From Aminobacter anthyllidis (GTDB taxonomy: Bacteria; Pseudomonadota; Alphaproteobacteria; Rhizobiales; Rhizobiaceae): DNA of 64,000 nucleotides. Numbering within the stretch: the stretch's first letter is position 1; every line of letters starts with the position of its first letter. Made by a program: the position numbers and the translations under genes. Positions 34,431-42,861 of this stretch are shown here, piece after piece. The stretch is from positions 186,001-250,000 of the forward strand of contig NZ_JAFLWW010000006.1 of the NCBI RefSeq assembly GCF_018555685.1. Reading direction: 5' to 3'. The notes below the pieces were generated by a model. It searched no databases, was not told the origin of the DNA, and saw only the letters and a program-made list of their open reading frames with translations.

Positions 34431-35252
34431 ATGACTGAGGCATCTTCGCTGTTGTCGCGTCTGAAGCCCGGCTCGGCGCAAAAACTTGCCGCGCCCGCGA
34501 CGACAGGCAGTGCCAAGAACGGCAAGTTCAAGGGCACGCTGATCGCCAAGGGGCTGACCAAGAGCTACAAGGGCAGGCAGGTGGTGTCGGGCGTGACGCT
34601 CGGCGTCCGCGCCGGCGAGGCTGTCGGCCTGCTCGGCCCCAATGGTGCTGGCAAGACGACCTGCTTCTACATGGTCACCGGGCTCGTTCCGGTCGACCAG
34701 GGCACCATCGAGATTGACGGCTTCGACGTCACGGCGATGCCGATGTATCGACGTGCCCGTCTTGGCATCGGCTACCTGCCGCAGGAAGCCTCGATCTTCC
34801 GTGGCTTGTCGGTCGAAAACAACATCCGCGCCATTCTCGAAGTGGTCGAGAAGAGCCGCAAGGAGCGCGAAAAGTCGCTCGATGCGCTGCTCGAGGAATT
34901 CCACATCAGCCACTTGCGCAAGGCGCCGGCGATTGCCCTTTCGGGCGGTGAGCGCCGCCGCCTCGAGATTGCGCGCGCTTTGGCCAGCCGGCCCAACTAC
35001 ATGCTGCTCGATGAGCCCTTCGCCGGCATCGACCCGATCGCTGTCGCTGACATCCAGCAGCTCGTCCGCCATCTGACCAAGCGTGGCATCGGCGTCTTGA
35101 TCACCGACCACAACGTCCGCGAGACGCTTGGCCTGATCGATCGCGCCTACATCATTCATGCCGGCGAGGTGCTGACGCATGGCCGCGCCGACGAGGTCGT
35201 CGCCAATCCCGACGTCCGCCGGCTCTATCTCGGCGAGGGCTTCACGCTCTAG
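34431..35252 (+). CDS. lptB: LPS export ABC ATPase LptB
   Basis: The 273-residue ATPase drives LPS extraction with LptFG. Walker A is LLGPNGAGKTTC (67-78), the Q-loop is YLPQEASIFRGL, the signature is ALSGGERRRLE, Walker B is YMLLDEPFAGIDP, and the switch histidine lies in VLITDHNVRET. About 30 extra N-terminal residues precede the usual LptB start (near GTLIAKGLTKSY). The ATG is immediately after the lptA stop. rpoN follows 189 bases later, as in many proteobacteria. Confidence 0.95.
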   Translation: MTEASSLLSRLKPGSAQKLAAPATTGSAKNGKFKGTLIAKGLTKSYKGRQVVSGVTLGVRAGEAVGLLGPNGAGKTTCFYMVTGLVPVDQGTIEIDGFDVTAMPMYRRARLGIGYLPQEASIFRGLSVENNIRAILEVVEKSRKEREKSLDALLEEFHISHLRKAPAIALSGGERRRLEIARALASRPNYMLLDEPFAGIDPIAVADIQQLVRHLTKRGIGVLITDHNVRETLGLIDRAYIIHAGEVLTHGRADEVVANPDVRRLYLGEGFTL

Positions 35253-35301
35253 GGCTGCTTGCCGGGACGCAACGTGCCGGCGAAATGCGCAGCGTTCATT
35301 G

Positions 35302-35380
35302 GCGATTGCCGGGCAATGCGCCGGCAATCGCGTTGCCAAGCCCCAATCTGCTTGACATGCAAAAGCCGGGCCAGTTTTAT
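35302..35380 (+). promoter_or_regulatory. Hairpin and sigma-70 promoter upstream of rpoN
   Basis: GCGATTGCCGG (35302-35312) and CCGGCAATCGC (35321-35331) form a perfect 11-bp stem without a T-run. Just after it, TTGACA (35352-35357), a 17-base spacer and TTTTAT (35375-35380) match a sigma-70 promoter (6/6 and 4/6), placing transcription start about 55 bases before the rpoN ATG. The hairpin could separate lptB from rpoN transcription; this is inference. Confidence 0.55.
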
Positions 35381-35441
35381 CGCGACTGGCGAGCGAGCCG
35401 ATTTTCGGCCGCGCCTGATCGGGATTGGACCACTTCAAGCA

Positions 35442-36974
35442 ATGGCGCTGTCGGCGAAACTACAGCTACGGCAGTCGCAATCGCTGGTGATGACACCACA
35501 GCTGATGCAGTCGATCAGGCTGCTGCAGTTCACCCATACCGAGCTTGAACGTTTCATCGACGACGAGATCGAGCGCAACCCGCTGCTTGAGCGTGTCGAG
35601 GCGCCTGAAGACGCGCCCGACCAATTTCCCAAGATCGAAACCCAAAGCGAGTCAAATCCCGCCGCTGGCGAAGACTGGTTCGAAGGCGAAGCCGGCTGGA
35701 GTTCGGAGGCGATCTCCGAAAAGCTCGATACGTCGCTCGAAAACCTGTTTCCCGACGATCCTGGCGCTGTCGAGCACATCGGCCCCGACCTTGCCATGCA
35801 ATGGAAGTCGTCCTCCCCGGGCTCGAGTTCTGGCGGCGCGTCCGAAGGTTTCGACATGGAGGACATGGCTGCAGCCGCTGTCACCCTGCGCGACCACGTC
35901 GGCGAGCAGATCTCTTTCGCCTTTGTCGACCCCGCGGAGCGGCTTGTCGCTGCCGAACTGACCGACTGGCTCGACGAAGCGGGCTATTTTCGCGGCGAGG
36001 CTGACGAAATCGCCGGGCGCTTCGGTGTCGATGAGGTGTTTGTGCTGAGGGTACTGAGCGGTTGCCAGGGCTTTGATCCGGCCGGCCTGTTCGCCCGCGA
36101 CCTCGCCGAATGCTTGCGCATCCAGCTCATTCGCCGCGACAGGCTCGACCCGGCTATGGCCGCGCTGATCGACAATCTCGACCTCCTGGCAAAGCGCGAT
36201 TTCCAGAGCCTGAAGCGCATCTGTGGCGTCGACGAGGAGGACCTGCTCGCCATGCTGGCCGAGATCCGCGCGCTCGATCCCAGGCCCGGCGGCGCCTTTT
36301 CTGGCGGCTCTGCCGACACGATCGTGCCCGATGTCGAGGTTCGCCAGGCGGCCGACGGCAGCTGGGCGGTGGAGCTCAATCCCGACACGCTGCCGCGCGT
36401 GCTTGTCGACCAGGTTTATTTCGCCCAGGTCACGGGCCGCACCAAGGATGCTGCCGAGCGCAATTTCCTCAGCGAATGCCTGCAGAACGCCAACTGGCTG
36501 ACCCGCAGCCTCGACCAGCGCGCCAAGACCATCCTCAAGGTCGCCTCGGAGATCGTTCGCCAGCAGGATGCCTTCCTGGTCCACGGCGTGCGCCATCTCA
36601 GGCCGCTCAACCTGCGCAACGTGGCCGACGCCATCGGCATGCACGAATCGACGGTCAGTCGCGTCACCGCCAACAAATACATGCTGACGACGCGTGGCGT
36701 GTTCGAGCTTCGCTATTTTTTCACCGCCTCGATCGCCTCGGCCGAGGGCGGCGACGCGCATTCGTCGGAAGCCGTGCGTGACCGTATCCGACAGATGATC
36801 GAGGAAGAGCAGGCCGCCGACGTGCTTTCCGACGATGCGATTGTGGATATCCTGAAGAAAAGTGGCGTCGAGATCGCCCGCCGCACGGTCGCCAAGTACC
36901 GGGAAGGCATGAACATCGCCTCGTCGGTGCAGCGCCGGCGCGAAAAACGCGCCATGGCGGGTACGGCCAGCTAG
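35442..36974 (+). CDS. rpoN: RNA polymerase sigma-54 factor
   Basis: The 510-residue factor directs nitrogen and other alternative metabolism promoters. Region I begins ALSAKLQLRQSQSLVMTPQL and IRLLQFTHTELERFIDDE, followed by an acidic region II (EAPEDAPDQFP to FDMEDMAAA), then the core-binding domain, and the DNA-binding helix-turn-helix with RNVADAIGMHESTVSRV and the RpoN box ARRTVAKYRE. An in-frame open stretch of 61 codons upstream is ignored because it lacks the family N-terminus. hpf and ptsN follow. Confidence 0.96.
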   Translation: MALSAKLQLRQSQSLVMTPQLMQSIRLLQFTHTELERFIDDEIERNPLLERVEAPEDAPDQFPKIETQSESNPAAGEDWFEGEAGWSSEAISEKLDTSLENLFPDDPGAVEHIGPDLAMQWKSSSPGSSSGGASEGFDMEDMAAAAVTLRDHVGEQISFAFVDPAERLVAAELTDWLDEAGYFRGEADEIAGRFGVDEVFVLRVLSGCQGFDPAGLFARDLAECLRIQLIRRDRLDPAMAALIDNLDLLAKRDFQSLKRICGVDEEDLLAMLAEIRALDPRPGGAFSGGSADTIVPDVEVRQAADGSWAVELNPDTLPRVLVDQVYFAQVTGRTKDAAERNFLSECLQNANWLTRSLDQRAKTILKVASEIVRQQDAFLVHGVRHLRPLNLRNVADAIGMHESTVSRVTANKYMLTTRGVFELRYFFTASIASAEGGDAHSSEAVRDRIRQMIEEEQAADVLSDDAIVDILKKSGVEIARRTVAKYREGMNIASSVQRRREKRAMAGTAS

Positions 36975-36986
36975 GCCGAAAGCCGC

Positions 36987-37011
36987 GGAACCGTTGGCCA
37001 TCCGGGCCGTT
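36987..37011 (+). promoter_or_regulatory. EcfG-type stress promoter for hpf
   Basis: GGAAC (36987-36991), a 16-base spacer and CGTT (37008-37011) match the EcfG consensus exactly, 13 bases after the rpoN stop. A separate TTGACA (37014-37019) with TAGAAG 17 bases later (37037-37042) could act as a housekeeping promoter. Either would give a leader of about 210-240 bases before hpf. Confidence 0.72.
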
Positions 37012-37255
37012 GATTGACAATCCTTAATGAAGTGTCTAGAAGCCCGCCCGCATGAAGAGGGCTAAGCCCGCCAAAGAAAGATGCGGCACAGGATGGCTTG
37101 TGATACGAGCCAGGGGCTGCCGGTGGGTGGCCCAAGATCAGCCGACAAGTTCGGACTTAAAATTGGTGTGACAAGCGAGCCAACGCTTGTTTGCATCTGC
37201 CACGGGTATAAACTCGGACCGGTTTGAAGTCTGAACAGAAAAGGTCAGTTTTCAG
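37012..37255 (+). other. Long leader upstream of hpf
   Basis: The 240-base stretch between the promoters near 37000 and the hpf ATG has no coding region I trust. It contains short inverted segments but no known riboswitch or terminator. AAAGGTCAG (37240-37248) is the likely ribosome-binding site of hpf. It might be a processed small RNA or simply a leader. Confidence 0.4.
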
Positions 37256-37840
37256 ATGAGCCTGCGCATATCAGGAAAACACATGGACGTCGGCGATGCG
37301 TTTCGTACGCGCATTGAAGGACGTATCGGCGAAGCGATCGGCAAATACTTCGATCGCGGCTTCTCCGGGCACGTCAACGTCGTGAAGTCCGGCTCGCGCT
37401 ACACCGCCGATTGTGTGGTACGGCTCGATTCGGGCATGTCGTTGCAAGCGACCGGTGAGGCCCAGGAACCGACTGCCGCTTTCGAAGCGGCGGCCGACAA
37501 GCTCGAAACCCGCTTGAGGCGCTACAAGCGCCGGCTGAAGTCGCACAATCTGGGCGCTGGCAACGGTGAATTGACCGATGTCGCCTACTCGGTGGTCGCG
37601 GCACTCGTCGATGACGACGAGGATGTGCCGGAAGATTTCGCGCCCGCCATCGTTGCCGAGTCGACGATGGTTCTGAAGACGATGTCGGTGGCATCAGCCG
37701 TCATCGAACTCGATACCAAGGATAGCCCTGTTGTGGTGTTCCGCAATGCTGGCAACGAGCACCTCAACATCGTCTACCGCCGGTCTGATGGCAACATCGG
37801 CTGGATAGATCCCTCGACCGCAAAGGTCGCCCAGGGATAG
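37256..37840 (+). CDS. hpf: Ribosome hibernation-promoting factor, long form
   Basis: The 194-residue long-HPF protein has an N-terminal S30AE domain (about 1-100: SLRISGKHMDVGDAFRTRIEGRI, VVKSGSRYTADCVV, FEAAADKLETRLRRYKRRLKSH) and a C-terminal ribosome-dimerisation domain with MSVASAVIELDTKDSPVVVFRNAG and RRSDGNIGWIDPS. Long HPF forms 100S ribosomes in starvation. It lies between rpoN and ptsN, with an EcfG promoter ahead of it, which matches a stationary-phase role. Confidence 0.95.
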   Translation: MSLRISGKHMDVGDAFRTRIEGRIGEAIGKYFDRGFSGHVNVVKSGSRYTADCVVRLDSGMSLQATGEAQEPTAAFEAAADKLETRLRRYKRRLKSHNLGAGNGELTDVAYSVVAALVDDDEDVPEDFAPAIVAESTMVLKTMSVASAVIELDTKDSPVVVFRNAGNEHLNIVYRRSDGNIGWIDPSTAKVAQG

Positions 37841-37904
37841 TCGCCGCCGACCGCATGTGGGGTTTGGGGCAATGCGGCGGTGAGCACAGCAAGGGAATTT
37901 CAGC

Positions 37905-38369
37905 ATGGATCTGAGTGATCTGATCGAGGCTCCGGCAATCATGCCGGCCTTGAAGGCGAACTCGAAGAAGCAGCTTCTGCAACTTCTCGCCGAAAGGGCC
38001 GCAGCGATTTCCGGTATCCCCGAGCGGGAGGTGTTCGACACCATCCTTCAGCGCGAGCGACTTGGCTCGACGGGTGTCGGCAATGGCATCGCCATCCCGC
38101 ATGGAAAGCTCGCAGGCGTCAAGCGGATCACCGGCGTCTTCGCGCGCCTGGAAACGCCTGTCGACTTCGAAGCACTTGACGACCAGCCGGTCGATCTCGT
38201 CTTCCTGCTTCTGGCTCCTGAAGGGGCCGGAGCCGACCATCTCAAGGCGCTGTCGCGTATCGCACGCGTGCTGCGCGATGCCGACACGGTCGCCAAGGTT
38301 CGCGGCACGCGCGATGCGTCGGCGATCCACGCGCTCTTGTCGGAAACGCCGGCTTCGCACGCCGCCTGA
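37905..38369 (+). CDS. ptsN: Nitrogen regulatory phosphotransferase EIIA-Ntr
   Basis: The 154-residue EIIA domain has the phosphoacceptor His66 in GIAIPHGKL and a C-terminal DHLKALSRIARVLRDADTV. In the Ntr phosphotransfer chain, PtsP and PtsO supply phosphate and EIIA-Ntr regulates potassium transport, PHB and nitrogen functions by protein contacts. AAGGGAAT precedes the ATG. It closes the rpoN-hpf-ptsN group and has a strong terminator after it. Confidence 0.94.
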   Translation: MDLSDLIEAPAIMPALKANSKKQLLQLLAERAAAISGIPEREVFDTILQRERLGSTGVGNGIAIPHGKLAGVKRITGVFARLETPVDFEALDDQPVDLVFLLLAPEGAGADHLKALSRIARVLRDADTVAKVRGTRDASAIHALLSETPASHAA

Positions 38370-38393
38370 TTCTGATTGTTTGAAAAGCTTGGC

Positions 38394-38420
38394 AAGGGCC
38401 GCGTCGCGCGGCCCTTTTCC
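38394..38420 (+). terminator. Intrinsic terminator after ptsN
   Basis: AAGGGCCGCG (38394-38403) pairs perfectly with CGCGGCCCTT (38407-38416) around a three-base loop; TTTTCC follows. It also faces the minus-strand DUF1150 gene and could act in reverse. Confidence 0.83.
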
Positions 38421-38461
38421 GTTTAGCCATCCTGTCGCCGGCCCGAGGGCAGGCGCAAAGG

Positions 38462-38719
38462 TCAGTGGATGGCGACTGTCATCAGATCGTTTTCCATCGC
38501 ACCCGCAAGGGCGCGGTCACGCGCATCGGACAACAGGATCGGTTCGCCGGTTGCGGCAAACAGCGCCCACAGTTCGAGGCCGGGATCGATCTCGGTCAGG
38601 CCTGGGAAACGGCCGCGCAGATCGTCGCTGGATACCTTCCTGAGATAGGCGACGGAGCCTTCGCCGAGATGGGCAAGTTCGCCCGTGGTCATCGTGGGTC
38701 TCTGGGCAGTATTGGGCAT
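38462..38719 (-). CDS. DUF1150 protein
   Basis: The 85-residue protein matches DUF1150: MTTGELAHLGEGSVAYLRKV, then LRGRFPGLTEIDPGLELWALFAA and ILLSDARDRALAGAMENDL. DUF1150 genes occur immediately after small heat-shock genes in alphaproteobacteria. Here it is 61 bases downstream of hsp20, in the same direction, so it is probably co-induced by heat. Its function is unknown; the pairing hints at a chaperone accessory role. Confidence 0.85.
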   Translation of the reverse strand: MPNTAQRPTMTTGELAHLGEGSVAYLRKVSSDDLRGRFPGLTEIDPGLELWALFAATGEPILLSDARDRALAGAMENDLMTVAIH

Positions 38720-38780
38720 TGTAGCCTCCTTCTAGCCAGGATGCCGTCTCGGCCATCCCGCATGAGAGCCATCGGCAGTA

Positions 38781-39206
38781 TCAGTCTGCTACCGATATGT
38801 TTATTTTCCGTACCAGTCGCTCGGCTTCCGGCCGGTCGAGATCGACCGAGAGCAGACCGTTCTTAAGATCGGCCGCCATCACCCGCATCCCGTCGGCCAG
38901 AACGAAGCAGCGTTGGAACTGCCGCGAGGCGATGCCGCGATGCAGGAACTCGCGCTCCTTGTCGTCGCTCTGTCGGCCACGCACGATGAGCTGGTTCTCC
39001 TCGACGGTAACTTCGAGATCGTTTTCGGCGAAACCGGCCACCGCAAGCGTGATCCGCAGCCTTTCGCCCCCTTCGGCGGCATCCCTGATGCGTTCGATGT
39101 TGTAGGGCGGGTAGCTGTCGCCCGACTTGGCAAGGCGCTCCAGCGTCTTTTCCATCGTGTCGAAGCCCAGGAGAAGCGGGCTTGAGAAGGGCGTCATACG
39201 GCTCAT
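38781..39206 (-). CDS. Hsp20 small heat-shock protein
   Basis: The 141-residue IbpA-type chaperone has the alpha-crystallin domain with YPPYNIERI, RLRITLAVAGFAENDLEVTVEENQLIV, EREFLHRGIASRQFQRCFVLADG, and the C-terminal GLLSVDLDRP. It holds misfolded proteins for DnaK refolding. An RpoH-like promoter is at 39275-39304. The DUF1150 gene follows. A short SVAD tail replaces the IXI motif, which is degenerate in this group. Confidence 0.93.
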   Translation of the reverse strand: MSRMTPFSSPLLLGFDTMEKTLERLAKSGDSYPPYNIERIRDAAEGGERLRITLAVAGFAENDLEVTVEENQLIVRGRQSDDKEREFLHRGIASRQFQRCFVLADGMRVMAADLKNGLLSVDLDRPEAERLVRKINISVAD

Positions 39207-39274
39207 GTTACAGCTTGTCCTCCGAGAGCGACATAATGCGGAAAAACCCGGATGGCATTTTCCCGTCTGTTGTT

Positions 39275-39304
39275 GATATGGTCCGCGCCGTCGGCAACTT
39301 CAAG
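39275..39304 (-). promoter_or_regulatory. RpoH heat-shock promoter of hsp20
   Basis: On the minus strand CTTGAAG (plus-strand 39298-39304) is followed by a 16-base spacer and CCATATC (39275-39281), close to the RpoH consensus CTTGAA with CCATNT. It is about 70 bases upstream of the hsp20 start. Confidence 0.62.
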
Positions 39305-39335
39305 ACTGCAAAAAACTGCCCAACAAGGAAAGAAA

Positions 39336-40277
39336 ATGCCCGTACCGCGCAAGATAATCATCGACACTGACCCCGGTCAGGACGATGCCGTCGCCATACT
39401 GCTGGCGCTGGGGAGCTCCGAGCTCGACATTCTGGGAATTACCGCTGTCGCCGGCAACGTGCCGCTGAAGCTGACCGAAAACAATGCCCGCAAGATCTGC
39501 GAACTGGCAGGCCGTCCCGACATCAAGGTCTATTCCGGCGCCATCCGGCCGCTGATGCGTGAACTGGTCACCGCCGAGGAGGTGCACGGCAAGACCGGCC
39601 TCAATGGTCCCGACCTGCCCGAACCCACGATGAAGCTGCAGGAGCAGCACGCCGTCGACTACCTCGTCGAGACGCTGATGCGCGAGGAAGCCGGCACCAT
39701 CACCCTGTGCCCGCTCGGGCCACTAACCAACGTCGCGCTTGCCCTCATCCGCGAGCCCAGGATCGCCCCGCGCATCAAGGAAATCGTGCTGATGGGCGGC
39801 GGCTTCTTCGAAGGCGGCAACGTCACGCCTTCGGCCGAGTTCAACATCTATGTCGACCCGCATGCCGCCGACGTGGTGTTCCGCTCGGGCGTGCCGATCG
39901 TCATGATGCCGCTCGACGTCACCCATAAGGCGCTGACCACGACCAAGCGCATCGACGCCTTCCGCAAGCTCGGCACCAAGGTCGGCTTGGCCACCGCGCA
40001 GATGCTGGAATTCTTCGAGCGCTACGACGAAGGCAAGTACGGCACCGACGGCGGCCCGCTGCATGATCCGTGCGTCATCGCTTACCTTATCAAGCCCGAG
40101 CTGTTCCAGGGCCGTCACTGCAACGTGACCGTCGAGACGTCGTCCGAGCTGACCATGGGTATGACCGTTGTCGACTGGTGGGGCGTCACCAAGCGCCCGA
40201 AGAATGCAACCTTCATGCGCGACATTGACCATGACGGCTTCTTCGCGTTGCTGGTCGAGCGCCTCGGCCGGCTGTAA
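39336..40277 (+). CDS. Inosine-uridine-preferring nucleoside hydrolase family
   Basis: The 313-residue calcium-dependent enzyme splits ribonucleosides to base and ribose. The metal cluster is DTDPGQDD (10-17), followed by TLCPLGPLTNVALAL, VLMGGGFFEGGNVTPSAEFNIYVDPHAA, and the C-terminal LHDP with a metal aspartate. AAGGAAAG precedes the ATG at 39336. A transporter partner is not adjacent. Base preference (purine or pyrimidine) cannot be set. The gene could supply ribose for the ribokinase at 41886. Confidence 0.92.
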   Translation: MPVPRKIIIDTDPGQDDAVAILLALGSSELDILGITAVAGNVPLKLTENNARKICELAGRPDIKVYSGAIRPLMRELVTAEEVHGKTGLNGPDLPEPTMKLQEQHAVDYLVETLMREEAGTITLCPLGPLTNVALALIREPRIAPRIKEIVLMGGGFFEGGNVTPSAEFNIYVDPHAADVVFRSGVPIVMMPLDVTHKALTTTKRIDAFRKLGTKVGLATAQMLEFFERYDEGKYGTDGGPLHDPCVIAYLIKPELFQGRHCNVTVETSSELTMGMTVVDWWGVTKRPKNATFMRDIDHDGFFALLVERLGRL

Positions 40278-40291
40278 CGCTACAAGCTATG

Positions 40292-40320
40292 ACCGCCTCT
40301 CTTTGCCGGGAGGCGGTTTT
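40292..40320 (+). terminator. Terminator after the nucleoside hydrolase gene
   Basis: ACCGCCTC (40292-40299) pairs with GAGGCGGT (40310-40317) around a ten-base loop, followed by TTT (four T residues in all). It is 15 bases after the stop. Confidence 0.78.
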
Positions 40321-40329
40321 CCACGGCTA

Positions 40330-40653
40330 TCAGTCCAGACGATAGTCTGAGGTCCCATCCTCATAGGTCGTGCGTCGAAGCACCAACGCATTGCCTCTCT
40401 GGCGGATTTGCCAGTCCTGCAGGAAAACGAGTCTGTCTCCGACTCTCACACCGTAGCGATAGCTGATCCCATGGACGCTTCGACCGGAGCTTGTTGAGAC
40501 AACTTCGATCGTTCCGACTACGGCATCGATAGACTTGATCGGGCTTGGCTTCCAAAGCTGCAAGATGGGTTGGAAGGCAAAAGCCACGCACATCAAAACT
40601 AAAATCGCCGCCGCGAGATACTTCGCGGCAGGTACCAAATATGTTTTCAGCAT
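40330..40653 (-). CDS. Small membrane-anchored hypothetical protein
   Basis: The 107-residue protein has one N-terminal transmembrane segment (YLAAAILVLMCVAFAFQPIL) and a short extracytoplasmic beta-rich part (DAVVGTIEVVSTSSGRSVHG, RYGVRVGDRLVFLQDW). The start at 40653 (MLKTYLVP) is uncertain; an ATG at 40671 adds six residues, and neither has a clear Shine-Dalgarno. I do not recognise the family. It converges with the nucleoside hydrolase gene. Confidence 0.5.
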   Translation of the reverse strand: MLKTYLVPAAKYLAAAILVLMCVAFAFQPILQLWKPSPIKSIDAVVGTIEVVSTSSGRSVHGISYRYGVRVGDRLVFLQDWQIRQRGNALVLRRTTYEDGTSDYRLD

Positions 40654-40730
40654 AGCGCGTGCCCCCCACATGTGATGACATGGGGAGGAGCGCGCTATAC
40701 TTCAATAATCAGGTCGGATGGTGCCGTACC

Positions 40731-41345
40731 TCATTTTGCCCGCGAAAAAGCCAGCCAGACACCGCCGCCGACAAGGAACGTGCCCGATATGCGGGTCATC
40801 AGCTTGAGGCGCCTGGCTGACAGGAACTTGCCGGCGCGGCCGGCGGCAATCGCATAGGCCGAGTCCGACATCGCGGCGAACACCATCGCTGTGACGCCCA
40901 TGATGACGATCTGCTGGGCGTAATTGGCGGTAGGGTCGATGAACTGCGGGATGAAAGCGCCGAAGAAGATCAGCGTCTTGGGATTGCTGATGGCAACCAG
41001 GAACCCTTGCAGGAAGAAGCCGCCGCGCGGCCGCCTGGGCATGCCGTCGCCGGCAAGCTCGCCGCCCGAGCGGAACATCTGGATGCCGAGCCAGATCAGA
41101 TAGGCCGCGCCCAAAAGCCTGACCCATTCGAACCAGTGGCCCATCGCCTCGATCATCTGGTTGAGGCCGATGCCGACGATGGCGATCATCACGGCGACGC
41201 CGATCTGGGTGCCGGCGGCATTGGCGAGCCCGGCGCGCGTACCATGCCGGATGCTCGAGGCGATGATCAGCGTGACTGTCGGCCCCGGTATCAGCACGAT
41301 GACGATGCAGGCGACGACATAGGCGGCGTAAAGTTCGAGCGACAT
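40731..41345 (-). CDS. LysE-family translocator
   Basis: The 204-residue inner-membrane protein has six hydrophobic helices and the LysE/RhtB signature near the N-terminus, IPGPTVTLIIASSIRHGTRAGLANAAG. Later segments are WVRLLGAAYLIWLGIQMF and FLVAISNPKTLIFFGAFIPQF, both standard in RhtB exporters. It probably exports amino acids such as homoserine, threonine or lysine analogues. CCGGAGGAAC precedes the ATG. A single-gene unit. Confidence 0.92.
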   Translation of the reverse strand: MSLELYAAYVVACIVIVLIPGPTVTLIIASSIRHGTRAGLANAAGTQIGVAVMIAIVGIGLNQMIEAMGHWFEWVRLLGAAYLIWLGIQMFRSGGELAGDGMPRRPRGGFFLQGFLVAISNPKTLIFFGAFIPQFIDPTANYAQQIVIMGVTAMVFAAMSDSAYAIAAGRAGKFLSARRLKLMTRISGTFLVGGGVWLAFSRAK

Positions 41346-41570
41346 GTTCCGTTCCTCCGGCGGTTGCCCGACAATAAGCACGCAGAATTTCTGGCTGTCC
41401 AGAAGAAGCAGAAGCAACCAAGGGCGCGGATCACCACTCCGTCAGGGTCGCCGGCCTAACTGTAGGTTCGCCTGAATGTGGTGATGAAAACCTTGCGTCT
41501 ACATTGCGTGGCGTCAGCATTCATGAAAAACATGACGCTTTGAGACAAGGTTTTAGGCAAGGAATGAGAC

Positions 41571-41825
41571 GTGAGCGCAATCCTGAAATCAATCGCCCTT
41601 GCTCTGGTGGTTTTCGCTAGTGGTTGCGCGACAAAGACCGCCGAAGTCGCTCTCGTTACTGATGCAAACGGCAAGCTCAAATCGGCGCAGATCGCTAAGA
41701 CATCAGGCGATCCTGCCCTCGACAAGCGAGCGCTCGGTATCGCCAGGAAAAGGTTTACGAAGGTCGTGCCTGTCCCTGCCAAGGACAAGACCTACATGCA
41801 GCCGGTGGAGTTCAAGCTGAACTAG
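41571..41825 (+). CDS. Small lipoprotein with TonB-like C-terminal domain
   Basis: The 84-residue protein starts at GTG (41571), six bases after AAGGAATGAGAC. A lipoprotein signal (ILKSIALALVVFASGC, lipobox ASGC) is followed by a compact domain, SGDPALDKRALGIARKRFTKVVPVPA, which resembles the TonB C-terminal repeat in which a P-x-L-D-x-x-A helix leads to a basic strand. It would sit in the outer or inner membrane as a lipoprotein. No TonB system is adjacent. Similarity to TonB is by pattern only. Confidence 0.6.
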   Translation: MSAILKSIALALVVFASGCATKTAEVALVTDANGKLKSAQIAKTSGDPALDKRALGIARKRFTKVVPVPAKDKTYMQPVEFKLN

Positions 41826-41885
41826 CTTCGACGGAGAGGCTCAGGCAGCCTTTCCATGTCCATCGACGTGGCCAGTCTGATGAGA

Positions 41886-42779
41886 TCAGATCGCCGCATC
41901 CACCTCCGCGGCGAGCGGGATCGCTGGCTGGGCGCCCGGCTTCAAGCAGGCGAGGGATCCGGCAGCGGCGGCACGGCGAAGTGCGTCCTTGAGGTCGAGG
42001 CCCGACGAAAGGCCGGCGGCGAGATAGCCACAGAACGTGTCGCCGGCTCCAACCGTATCGACCGGAGTGATCTTGAGGGCGTCGACATGGACGAGTTCGT
42101 CGCCCTTGGCGGCCAGCACGCCGTCGCCACCAAGCGTGACGATGATGGTGGCTCCGGTGCGGCGGGCGAATTCGCCCATCCGCGCCGGCCGCTCGCCGGC
42201 GGGCAGCGCCAGCGCCTCGGCGTAGAGGTCGAACTCGGTTTCGTTGGCAATGATATAGTCGGCCTTGCCGACGAAGCTTGCGGCCTCGGCGCGGAACGGC
42301 GCGGTGTTCAGCATGGTCACGGCACCGGCCTTGCGTGCCGCGTCGATCGCCGCGTCCACTGTCGCGAGCGGGATTTCGTGCTGCAGCAGCACGATGTCGC
42401 CCTTCGTGAACTGGGCCTTGGCGAGATCGCCCGGCACCACCGAGCCGTTGGCGCCCGGCACCACTGCGATCATGTTCTCGCCGTCGCCGCCGACAAGGAT
42501 CAAGGCAACTCCCGTCGCCGCCTGGATATGCGCAACGCCGGAGAGATCGACGCCGCCATCCTCAAGGTAGGCGACAGCCTCGCCGGCGAAGGCATCCTTG
42601 CCGACCGCGCCGACCATCCGTACCTGCGCGCCTGCGCGCGCTGCCGCGAGCGCCTGGTTGGCGCCCTTGCCGCCGGGCGCTGACTTGAAGTCGCCGCCAG
42701 GAACGGTTTCACCCGGGCCGGGCAGGCGGCCGACGGTTGCGGTGAGGTCGAGGTTGATGGATCCGACAACGGTGATCAC
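41886..42779 (-). CDS. rbsK: Ribokinase
   Basis: The 297-residue PfkB-family kinase phosphorylates ribose. VVGSINLDLTATVGRLPGPGET is at the N-terminus, followed by PGGKGANQALAAARAG, and the catalytic DTVGAGDTFCGYLA near residue 245. The start is GTG at 42779 with AGGAGA six bases upstream. It stands alone, without rbsABC. Its nearest ribose source in this window is the nucleoside hydrolase 1.6 kb away; a joint nucleoside salvage role is inference. Other PfkB substrates remain possible. Confidence 0.88.
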   Translation of the reverse strand: MITVVGSINLDLTATVGRLPGPGETVPGGDFKSAPGGKGANQALAAARAGAQVRMVGAVGKDAFAGEAVAYLEDGGVDLSGVAHIQAATGVALILVGGDGENMIAVVPGANGSVVPGDLAKAQFTKGDIVLLQHEIPLATVDAAIDAARKAGAVTMLNTAPFRAEAASFVGKADYIIANETEFDLYAEALALPAGERPARMGEFARRTGATIIVTLGGDGVLAAKGDELVHVDALKITPVDTVGAGDTFCGYLAAGLSSGLDLKDALRRAAAAGSLACLKPGAQPAIPLAAEVDAAI

Positions 42780-42861
42780 GGCAGTCTCCTGAAGATTTGG
42801 CCGGAAACTACATCGTGTCGCGCGCGCTTGCCAGATGGCCGCCCGGTCATTCGCAGCTTGC

